5,077 bases of DNA from Candidatus Methylomirabilota bacterium. Its GTDB lineage: Bacteria; Methylomirabilota; Methylomirabilia; Methylomirabilales; JACPAU01. The translations under genes were made by a program, and so were the position numbers. Below the pieces are notes generated by a model. It did no database searches and was not told the DNA's origin. It was given only the letters and a program-made list of their open reading frames with translations. The stretch covers positions 1 to 5,077 of the forward strand of contig JACPAU010000018.1 in assembly GCA_016180705.1 (NCBI GenBank), given 5' to 3'. Each line of letters starts with the position of its first letter. The first letter of the stretch is position 1. Below are positions 1-4,510 of this stretch, piece by piece.

Positions 1-150
1 GGCGCCCGCCATGAGCGCTTCGTTCAGGACGGCGGGCGTCCCCTCCACGATCGTGCACCGGGCCGGGGTGCTCCCGTCCTCCAGGCCGGCGTAGACCGGC
101 TCGCAGTTGAGATAGGCGACCTTCCCCAGGCGGAGCGGCTCAGCGCCCAT
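1..150 (-). CDS. mqnA: Chorismate dehydratase MqnA, N-terminal 50 residues (cut by window edge)
   Basis: MqnA converts chorismate to 3-[(1-carboxyvinyl)oxy]benzoate, the first step of the futalosine route to menaquinone, in the cytoplasm. Only codons 1-50 are visible; the rest lies beyond base 1. The N-terminus reads MGAEPLRLGKVAYLNCEPVY, and the LGKVAYLNxxP pattern at residues 8-18 is the typical first strand and loop of the MqnA/MqnD periplasmic-binding-protein-like fold. It is followed at 36-48 by EGTPAVLNEALMA, matching the family's substrate-pocket segment (G-x-P-x-x-L-N-x-x-L). The ATG at 150-148 is preceded by a purine-rich GGGAGGGG stretch and lies inside the end of the upstream amidohydrolase gene (11-bp overlap), which suggests translational coupling. 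The sister family MqnD is possible from this fragment alone, but the YLN motif and the neighbouring deaminase favour MqnA. Confidence 0.85.
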   Translation of the reverse strand, partial: MGAEPLRLGKVAYLNCEPVYAGLEDGSTPARCTIVEGTPAVLNEALMAGA

Positions 151-1438
151 GCCCCTCCCTCGCCGCGGCCCGCGCATCGAGCAGGACCCTCCCCCCCACC
201 ATGCCGAAGGAGACCGCCTCCTCCGAGGCCGTCTCCAGGAGCGAGACCTCCGGCTCCTCATGGGGGCCGAAGGCCGCCCGGACCGCGATGCAGTCGGCCG
301 CCTTCCCGGGGGTGAGCGACCCCGTCCGGTCGGCGAGTCCCAGCGCCTCCGCCCCTCCGAGAGTGAGCATCCGGAGCCACTCCCGCGCGGGCCGCTCGGG
401 GAGGAGCAAGCGCGCCGCGCGGACTTCGTCCCAGAGGCTGAGGCTCGGGGCGCTCGCCAGCGAGTCGGTCCCCAGCCCGACCCGGACCCCCGCCTGCTCC
501 AGGGCCGCGAGGGGAGCGGTGCCCACGCCCAGGGCGGCGTTGCTCCGCGGGCAGCAGGCCACGGCGGCCCCGGCCCGGGCCAGGCGGGCGGCGTCCGCAG
601 GCTCCGCCTGCGCCGCGTGGATCACGAGCGTCCCGGGCGAGAGCCACCCCTCCGCCTCCAGGAGGGCGAGAGGACCCACCCCGCTCGCCGCAGGACGCGG
701 GACGCCCAGCGGCCGGAGCAGCCCCTCCCAGAGGGGCCCGGCCCCCTCCCGGACGAGGGCGACCTCCTCTGCGCACTCCGCCGCGTGGATGGCGGCGGGC
801 CAGCGACCGGTCTCGCGCAGGCGCCGGAGCGCCGCCCGCAGCGCCGGCGTGGTGCTGTAGAGGGCGTGCGGCGAGAGGCCCGCCGCGAGGGGCGAGTCCC
901 GGAGCAGGCCCGCCAGGTCGGCCAGGGCCTTCGCCGCCCCCGCAGCGAGGACCTCCGCCTGGGCAGGATCGGGACCCAGGACCTCCCAGTACACGACCCC
1001 GCGGAGGCCGCTCTCCCGGAGCAGCGCCGGGCTCACCCCGGCCGAGGTCACCTCCCCCACGCAGGTCGTCCCGGCCCGGAGCAGCGCCCCGATCCCGGCC
1101 CGGACCGACGCCCGGTACCACGCGGCATCGAGGGTGCGCTTGCGCTCGATGAGCGCCAGCACCCAGGGGAGGAAGCCCCGCCCTTGCGGGAGCGTGCCGA
1201 GGAGGCCGGAGAGTTCCAGGTGCGTGTGGACGTTCACGAGGCCGGGCAGGAGCGCCGCCCCTGGGAAGGCGTCCTCGGCGGCGGCGGCGGCGGCGCGGAG
1301 CGCCGCGCGCGGGCCGACGGCTTCGATGCGGCCGTCCGCGACCAGGACGGCCCCGTCCCGGATGGGGGGTGCTGCCACCGGGAGGACCCAGGACGCGCTC
1401 AGGAGGCGGCGCGCCGGCCGTGCTGCTCTGCGTTCCAC
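140..1438 (-). CDS. mqnF: Amidohydrolase, probable aminodeoxyfutalosine deaminase
   Basis: A 432-residue cytoplasmic metal-dependent hydrolase of the amidohydrolase superfamily (TRZ/ATZ, cytosine-deaminase-like group). Visible in order: a small N-terminal beta-sandwich strand region (about 10-68); the HTHLE metal motif at 71-75; SPHALYST at 189-196; HAAE at 218-221 (metal His218, probable catalytic Glu221); His274 in LVIHA; CCPRSN at 295-300; and GTDSLAS at 323-329 with metal ligand Asp325. The C-terminal beta part ends with the usual TPGKAADCIAV at 376-386. All active-site residues expected for a mononuclear deaminase are present. Family members beside mqnA deaminate 6-amino-6-deoxyfutalosine to futalosine, and that is the role I infer here from the overlap with mqnA. 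An S-adenosylhomocysteine/methylthioadenosine deaminase is the main alternative. The start is GTG at 1438-1436, with GGAGG ten bases upstream (1453-1449) inside the end of mobA, giving a 40-bp overlap. A six-Ala run (49-54) reflects a CGG repeat in a linker. Confidence 0.8.
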   Translation of the reverse strand: MERRAARPARRLLSASWVLPVAAPPIRDGAVLVADGRIEAVGPRAALRAAAAAAEDAFPGAALLPGLVNVHTHLELSGLLGTLPQGRGFLPWVLALIERKRTLDAAWYRASVRAGIGALLRAGTTCVGEVTSAGVSPALLRESGLRGVVYWEVLGPDPAQAEVLAAGAAKALADLAGLLRDSPLAAGLSPHALYSTTPALRAALRRLRETGRWPAAIHAAECAEEVALVREGAGPLWEGLLRPLGVPRPAASGVGPLALLEAEGWLSPGTLVIHAAQAEPADAARLARAGAAVACCPRSNAALGVGTAPLAALEQAGVRVGLGTDSLASAPSLSLWDEVRAARLLLPERPAREWLRMLTLGGAEALGLADRTGSLTPGKAADCIAVRAAFGPHEEPEVSLLETASEEAVSFGMVGGRVLLDARAAAREGHGR

Positions 1439-2007
1439 CGGGCGAGGGCCTCCGCGAACTCCTCCGGCGTGTTGGCGTTCAGGAAGGCGAGGCCCTCCCG
1501 GTCGAGGGTCGCCAGAATCTCGGGGCCGACCTCGCGGACCCGCACCTTCGGGAAGAAGCGGGCGATCTTCAAATCTCCCGACCGGATCGCCTCCTCCATG
1601 TGCGGGAGGCAGGCCTTGCCGTAGATGGCGTGCAGCGGCTGGAGCCCCTCGGCCGAGCGCGGGATGACGAGGTCGGCGTCCGCCGCGAGCGCCTGCATGT
1701 ACCGGATGAGGGAGGCGTTGAAGAAGGGCATGTCGCAGGCCATCACGAAGGCATGGGGATGGGAGGCCGCGGCCGCGGCCGTGTAGATCCCGCCGAGCGA
1801 CCCCTTCTCCGGGATGAGGTCCGGGATGACCCGGACGCCCAGGTCGTCGTAGGGGCCCGGCGTCCCCCCGATGACGAGCACCTCCGGGAACAGGTCCCGC
1901 AGGGCGGCGACGATCCGCTCGATGAGGCGCCTGCCGCCGAAGGTGAGGAGCGCCTTGTTCGTGCCCATCCGGGAGGACTTCCCCCCGGCCAGGACGACCC
2001 CGGTCAT
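1399..2007 (-). CDS. mobA: Molybdenum cofactor guanylyltransferase MobA
   Basis: A 202-residue cytoplasmic nucleotidyltransferase that transfers GMP from GTP to Mo-molybdopterin, making the guanine dinucleotide cofactor used by DMSO-reductase-type molybdoenzymes. Motifs seen: the nucleotide-binding signature LAGGKSSRMGTNKALL at residues 6-21; GSLGGIYTA at 69-77; the metal-binding ACDMPF at 90-95 (Asp92); HAIYGK at 126-131; and the C-terminal FLNANTPEE at 175-183, a hallmark of MobA. The length is normal for the family (about 190-210). The ATG at 2007-2005 puts the LAGG motif at the usual distance from the N-terminus. The upstream purine run (GGGGGAGGG) directly abuts the start, so the ribosome site is crowded. 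MobA starts 33 nt beyond the rpoZ terminator hairpin and its 3' end overlaps the following amidohydrolase by 40 bp. A related MocA-type transferase is less likely given the C-terminal motif. Confidence 0.9.
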   Translation of the reverse strand: MTGVVLAGGKSSRMGTNKALLTFGGRRLIERIVAALRDLFPEVLVIGGTPGPYDDLGVRVIPDLIPEKGSLGGIYTAAAAASHPHAFVMACDMPFFNASLIRYMQALAADADLVIPRSAEGLQPLHAIYGKACLPHMEEAIRSGDLKIARFFPKVRVREVGPEILATLDREGLAFLNANTPEEFAEALARWNAEQHGRRAAS

Positions 2008-2030
2008 CCCTCCCCCTTCGCGAGGATCAG

Positions 2031-2073
2031 GAAGACAAACGGCGCCGGGGCCACATGCCTGGCCCCGGCGCCG
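2031..2073 (-). terminator. Rho-independent terminator after rpoZ
   Basis: A perfect inverted repeat, 2040-2053 pairing with 2060-2073 (14 bp, nearly all G-C), encloses a 6-nt loop (2054-2059). Read on the minus strand, the stem is followed at once by TTTGTCTTC (2039-2031), a T-rich tail that is conspicuous in this GC-rich DNA. The element begins 5 nt after the rpoZ stop codon, so it should end the yicC-remA-gmk-rpoZ transcript. On the plus strand the stem is followed by GC-rich sequence without a T run, so it looks one-directional. Confidence 0.88.
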
Positions 2074-2078
2074 GCGGA

Positions 2079-2528
2079 TTACTCCTCCTCCTCCTTGTCG
2101 CTCCCCTCCAGCGACTCCAGGTCCACGATTTCCCCTTCCGGCACCACCGGGGGCTCGGCCGCCGCCGGGGGCGCCTCTTCCGCCTCGGGAGCAGCTTCTT
2201 CCACCACCGCCTCGGCCTCGGCGACGACCTCCTCCTCTTCCTCCCCCGCCGCCACCGCCTCCGGCGCCAAATCCCGGAACCAGGTCGGCTTGGCCGCCTG
2301 CTCCACCAGCATGCCGGCCGCCACCGCCTCTTCCAGCGGCACCATGCTGTAGTCCACCATCCCGGCGGCCAGCTCCTCCAGGGCGATGTAGGTGGGCTTC
2401 ACGCTGCGATGATGCACCAGCGGCGGGCTCCCGCGGCTCACCTGCTTGCTCCGCTTCGCGGCGATGATGACCAGGCGGTACTTGCTGTCCGCCTTGTCGA
2501 GAATCTGCTCGATCGGCACCAGGGGCAT
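2079..2528 (-). CDS. rpoZ: RNA polymerase omega subunit with long acidic C-terminal tail
   Basis: Omega binds the C-terminal part of beta-prime and helps RNA polymerase assembly and stability. The folded core spans residues 1-75: PIEQILDKADSKYRLVIIAA (5-24) followed by KRSKQV carries the family's helix pattern (aliphatic-Ala-Ala-Lys-Arg), and KPTYIALEELAAGMVDY at 44-60 is the second conserved block. The protein is 149 residues against about 70-100 for most omegas. The excess is a tail (90-149) with 24 Asp/Glu, many Ala/Pro and a single Lys, predicted disordered. The N-terminus MPLVPIEQ lacks the MAR motif used for ppGpp site 1 in E. coli. I chose the ATG at 2528-2526 because it has AGGAGG nine bases upstream and is 22 nt after the gmk stop. 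A longer reading frame runs into gmk and adds only low-complexity Arg/Gly/Pro residues. It is the last gene of the yicC operon and is followed by a strong terminator. Confidence 0.9.
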   Translation of the reverse strand: MPLVPIEQILDKADSKYRLVIIAAKRSKQVSRGSPPLVHHRSVKPTYIALEELAAGMVDYSMVPLEEAVAAGMLVEQAAKPTWFRDLAPEAVAAGEEEEEVVAEAEAVVEEAAPEAEEAPPAAAEPPVVPEGEIVDLESLEGSDKEEEE

Positions 2529-2537
2529 TGGACGTCT

Positions 2538-2543
2538 CCTCCT
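2538..2543 (-). promoter_or_regulatory. Ribosome binding site deciding the rpoZ start
   Basis: AGGAGG on the minus strand, part of a longer purine run (2546-2535), lies nine bases before the ATG at 2528. It selects this codon over an in-frame codon near 2624 that would overlap gmk by about 74 bases. Confidence 0.8.
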
Positions 2544-2550
2544 CCCGCCG

Positions 2551-3168
2551 TCACTCCGCGGTGGCCAAGCCGGGCCCCGGGATGAACCGGCGGCTCTTCG
2601 ACCGCTCGGCGGTGATGATGGCACAGAGCACCCCCACCGCCCGTTCCACGTCGTCGTTCACGACCACGTACTCGTACTCGGGGTAGGCGGCCATCTCCGT
2701 CCTGGCCTTCGCCAATCGCCGGGCGATCTCCTCCGGCGCGTCGGTCCGCCGGCTCCGGAGCCTCGCCTCCAGCTGGGCGACGGACGGGGGGAGGATGAAA
2801 ACGAAGATCCCGTCCCGGAATTTCCCCCGCAGGATGGCCGCCCCCTGCGTGTCAATGTCCAGGATCGCGTCGTTCCCGGCGGCCCAGTGGGCCTCCAGGT
2901 CCTTCCGGGAGGTCCCGTAGAGGTGGCCGTGGACCGTGGCCCACTCCGCGAAGGCGCCCTCCGCCACCATCCGCCGGAACGTGGCCTCGTCCACGAAGTG
3001 GTAGTCCCGCCCGTCGCGCTCGTCCGGCCGGGGGGGGCGCGTGGTGTACGAGACCGAGTGCACGAGGCGCGGCAGCCGGCGGACCGCCTGCTCGCAGAGG
3101 GTCGTCTTCCCCGCGCCCGAAGGGGCCGAGACGACAATGAGGAGCCGCTCCGGCTTCACGCGCGCCAC
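2551..3168 (-). CDS. gmk: Guanylate kinase
   Basis: A 205-residue cytoplasmic enzyme that phosphorylates GMP to GDP with ATP, essential for guanine nucleotide supply. Visible features: the P-loop SAPSGAGKTT at 14-23; the GMP-binding region SVSYTTRPPRPDERDGRDYHF at 38-58 (conserved Ser/Tyr/Arg contacts and the R-x-x-E-x-x-G-x-D-Y-x-F pattern); HLYGTS at 82-87; the Walker-B-like ILDIDTQGA at 102-110; the Arg-rich lid RLRSRRTDAPEEIARRL at 136-152; and VNDD at 170-173. All catalytic elements are intact and the length is normal. The GTG at 3168-3166 is 11 nt after the remA stop, with only a weak G-rich ribosome site. A second in-frame GTG three codons on is an alternative start. In Firmicutes and others, (p)ppGpp inhibits this enzyme; whether that holds here cannot be read from sequence alone. 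Confidence 0.97.
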   Translation of the reverse strand: MARVKPERLLIVVSAPSGAGKTTLCEQAVRRLPRLVHSVSYTTRPPRPDERDGRDYHFVDEATFRRMVAEGAFAEWATVHGHLYGTSRKDLEAHWAAGNDAILDIDTQGAAILRGKFRDGIFVFILPPSVAQLEARLRSRRTDAPEEIARRLAKARTEMAAYPEYEYVVVNDDVERAVGVLCAIITAERSKSRRFIPGPGLATAE

Positions 3169-3179
3169 CCGCCCCGCCG

Positions 3180-3434
3180 CTACCCCCCGGCCGGCGCCCC
3201 CATCAGGCGCTGGGCCAGCGTCTCCGCCTGGATCGCCGAGAGGACCACGTGGTCGCTGTCGGTGACGATGATGGCGCGGGTCCGGCGCCCGTTGGTGGCG
3301 TCCACCAGCTTCCGCACCTCCTTGGCCTCGTCCTTGAGCCGTTTGCTCGGCGCGGAGGCGGGGTTGACGATGGCGACGATGCGGCTGGCCACCACCACGT
3401 TGCCGAAGCCGACGTTCAGGAGCTCGGTCGCCAC
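3180..3434 (-). CDS. remA: RemA/DUF370 family DNA-binding regulator
   Basis: An 84-residue protein of the RemA (YlzA, DUF370) family. In Bacillus subtilis RemA forms ring oligomers that bind DNA and activates biofilm matrix and osmoprotectant genes; outside Firmicutes the role is largely unknown. The family signature is nearly complete: [10 protein letters not shown] at 5-14, [16 protein letters not shown] at 18-33, [20 protein letters not shown] at 45-64 and [12 protein letters not shown] at 65-76. Arg18 and Arg50/Arg51 match positions implicated in the function of the Bacillus protein. The start is GTG at 3434-3432: GGAGG lies five bases upstream (3444-3440), and homologues begin right at this T-x-L-(L/I)-N-(V/I)-G-F-G block. 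A TTG 27 bases further upstream would place that ribosome site inside the gene. It sits between yicC (40 nt away) and gmk (11 nt), the conserved order seen in many phyla. Confidence 0.93.
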   Translation of the reverse strand: MATELLNVGFGNVVVASRIVAIVNPASAPSKRLKDEAKEVRKLVDATNGRRTRAIIVTDSDHVVLSAIQAETLAQRLMGAPAGG

Positions 3435-3438
3435 CCCC

Positions 3439-3445
3439 TCCTCCC
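3439..3445 (-). promoter_or_regulatory. Ribosome binding site deciding the remA start
   Basis: Minus-strand GGGAGGA directly upstream of the GTG at 3434, four bases away. It supports the shorter 84-residue product over a TTG-initiated 93-residue one. Confidence 0.75.
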
Positions 3446-3474
3446 GGGGGCAGCCGGCCAAGACCGCCGCACCC

Positions 3475-4353
3475 CTACTCCACGTTCTGGAGCTGCTCCC
3501 GGATCTTCTCCAGCTCGGCCTTCATGGCCACGACCTCCGCCGCGATGCCCGCGTCGGCGGCCTTGCTCCCCAGGGTGTTCACCTCGCGGTTGATCTCCTG
3601 GAGGAGGAACTCCAGCCGCCGCCCCTGCGGGCCGGGGGCCTCCAGCAGATCCCGGAACTGCGCCAGGTGGCTCGCCAGGCGCGCCCCCTCCTCGGTGATG
3701 TCGGCCCGGTCGGCGAACAGGACCACCTCCTGCTCCAGCCGCCCCGGCTCGACGGAGACCCCGGCTGCCAGGGCCGCGACCCGCGCCTGGAGCCGCGCCC
3801 GGTAGGCCGAGACCGTCTCCGGGGCGCGGGCGAGCACGGTGCTCCGTCCCCGTTCCAGGAGGTCGAGGCGGTGCCGCAGCTCGGCGGCGAGGGCCGCCCC
3901 CTCCTTCTCCCGCATCGCCTCCAGGTCGGCCAGGGCCTGCTCCAGGGCCGGCCGGATCTCCTCCCACCCGGCGCCCGCCTCCTCCTCCGGCTCCTCGAGG
4001 CTCACCAGGTCCCGGAGGCCGATCAGGGCCTCGATCGAGAGTGTGCCGGGCAGGGCCAGCTCCTGCTGCAGGGCGCGGACGGCCGCGACGAACTGGCGGG
4101 CCGCAGCCCGGTCCACGTGCACCGTCCTGGGGGAATCGCCGAGCAAACGCTCCGTAAGATGGACCTCGAAGCGGCCCCGCCCGAATCGGTTCTGCACCTC
4201 GCGCTGGATCTGGTGTTCGAGGCGCCAGAGGCGCCGGGGCAGCCGGGCGCGGACCTCCACGAAGCGGTGGTTCAGGGCCTGAACCTCGACCCGGTAGTGG
4301 GCGCGGGGGGTGGTGTGCTCGCCCCTCCCGAAGCCCGTCATGCTCTTGAGCAT
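3475..4353 (-). CDS. yicC: YicC/YloC family endoribonuclease
   Basis: A 292-residue protein of the YicC/YloC family; E. coli YicC and Bacillus YloC have been reported as endoribonucleases acting on RNA in the cytoplasm. The N-terminal domain starts with the hallmark [11 protein letters not shown] (1-11), continues with [10 protein letters not shown] at 22-31 (family pattern V-x-(S/A)-(L/V)-N-x-R-(F/Y)-x-(E/D)) and the RGRFEVHL strand at 59-66. The middle (125-190) is long, charged and probably helical or coiled-coil. The C-terminal DUF1732 domain shows [20 protein letters not shown] at 207-226, SHLAQF at 228-233, [20 protein letters not shown] at 244-263 and a final [15 protein letters not shown] at 278-292, all strongly conserved. 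The length is typical (about 290). The ATG at 4353 gives the standard M-x-x-SMTGFG start. It is the first gene of the operon, downstream of a good promoter at 4414-4442, with a weak ribosome site. Confidence 0.93.
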   Translation of the reverse strand: MLKSMTGFGRGEHTTPRAHYRVEVQALNHRFVEVRARLPRRLWRLEHQIQREVQNRFGRGRFEVHLTERLLGDSPRTVHVDRAAARQFVAAVRALQQELALPGTLSIEALIGLRDLVSLEEPEEEAGAGWEEIRPALEQALADLEAMREKEGAALAAELRHRLDLLERGRSTVLARAPETVSAYRARLQARVAALAAGVSVEPGRLEQEVVLFADRADITEEGARLASHLAQFRDLLEAPGPQGRRLEFLLQEINREVNTLGSKAADAGIAAEVVAMKAELEKIREQLQNVE

Positions 4354-4379
4354 CGCGCGCGCCCTGCCCTTCCCGCCCC

Positions 4380-4401
4380 GGCCTCCCGGGGGTGGGAGGC
4401 C
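4380..4401 (-). repeat. Stem-loop in the yicC 5' leader
   Basis: An 8-bp perfect inverted repeat (4380-4387 with 4394-4401) with a 6-nt loop. In the predicted yicC mRNA (5' end near 4407) it would fold about six bases from the 5' end and 26 bases before the start codon. No T run follows on either strand, so it is not a terminator. It may protect the 5' end or influence translation; both are inference. Confidence 0.5.
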
Positions 4402-4413
4402 TGAAACTTTCCT

Positions 4414-4442
4414 ACGGTACTCAAAGATCCGGGGGATGTCAA
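4414..4442 (-). promoter_or_regulatory. Sigma70-type promoter of the yicC operon
   Basis: On the minus strand a perfect -35 box TTGACA (4442-4437) is followed by a 17-bp spacer and a -10 box TACCGT (4419-4414), which keeps the first two and last consensus bases. The surrounding bases (GGGAAATTGACA) are the most AT-rich of the intergenic region. The start of transcription would fall near 4407, giving a leader of roughly 54 nt before yicC. Confidence 0.7.
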
Positions 4443-4459
4443 TTTCCCGAGTCGAGCCG

Positions 4460-4485
4460 CGGCTTTACCTGCCCCCGGAAAGCCG
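4460..4485. repeat. Inverted repeat across the NFACT promoter
   Basis: CGGCTTT (4460-4466) and AAAGCCG (4479-4485) form a 7-bp perfect inverted repeat with a 12-bp gap. The left arm covers the first three bases of the -35 box and the right arm ends one base before the -10 box. It has the layout of an operator but could be chance. Confidence 0.3.
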
Positions 4486-4492
4486 GTATCAT
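4464..4492 (+). promoter_or_regulatory. Sigma70-type promoter of the NFACT gene
   Basis: TTTACC (4464-4469, four of six -35 consensus bases), a 17-bp spacer, then TATCAT (4487-4492, five of six -10 bases). Transcription would begin near 4499, only about 12 nt before the ATG at 4511, leaving just enough leader for the GGAG at 4502-4505. It is back-to-back with the yicC promoter; the two -35 boxes are 21 bp apart. Confidence 0.65.
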
Positions 4493-4510
4493 CCGCGGGT
4501 CGGAGCGCCC

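Noticed and set aside
1276..1295. CGG trinucleotide run (six units) as a possible phase-variable repeat
   Set aside because: It lies in frame and codes for alanines in a linker; slippage would change length by whole codons and not switch the gene off.
149..1624. Long plus-strand open frame (491 codons) opposite the deaminase and mobA
   Set aside because: Its translation is low-complexity Arg/Gly/Pro/Glu text without any domain, and the opposite strand holds two proteins with complete catalytic motifs. GC-rich codon bias removes stops from the antisense frames.
1767..1784. GC palindromic run in mobA
   Set aside because: It is a run of alanine codons (GCC/GCG) in the coding sequence; self-complementarity follows from composition.
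2529..2624. N-terminal extension of omega by 32 residues
   Set aside because: It would overlap gmk, encodes Arg/Gly/Pro-rich residues not seen in omega, and ignores a good AGGAGG before the ATG at 2528.
3435..3461. TTG start giving RemA nine extra residues
   Set aside because: The GTG at 3434 has an ideal ribosome site directly upstream, and homologues start at that point.
4380..4401. Stem-loop as a terminator
   Set aside because: Neither side is followed by a T run, and no gene ends next to it; it lies between two divergent starts.
2446..4404. Long plus-strand open frame (652 codons) opposite rpoZ, gmk, remA and yicC
   Set aside because: It crosses four well-recognised minus-strand genes and their gaps, with no motif of its own. 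It is an antisense shadow.
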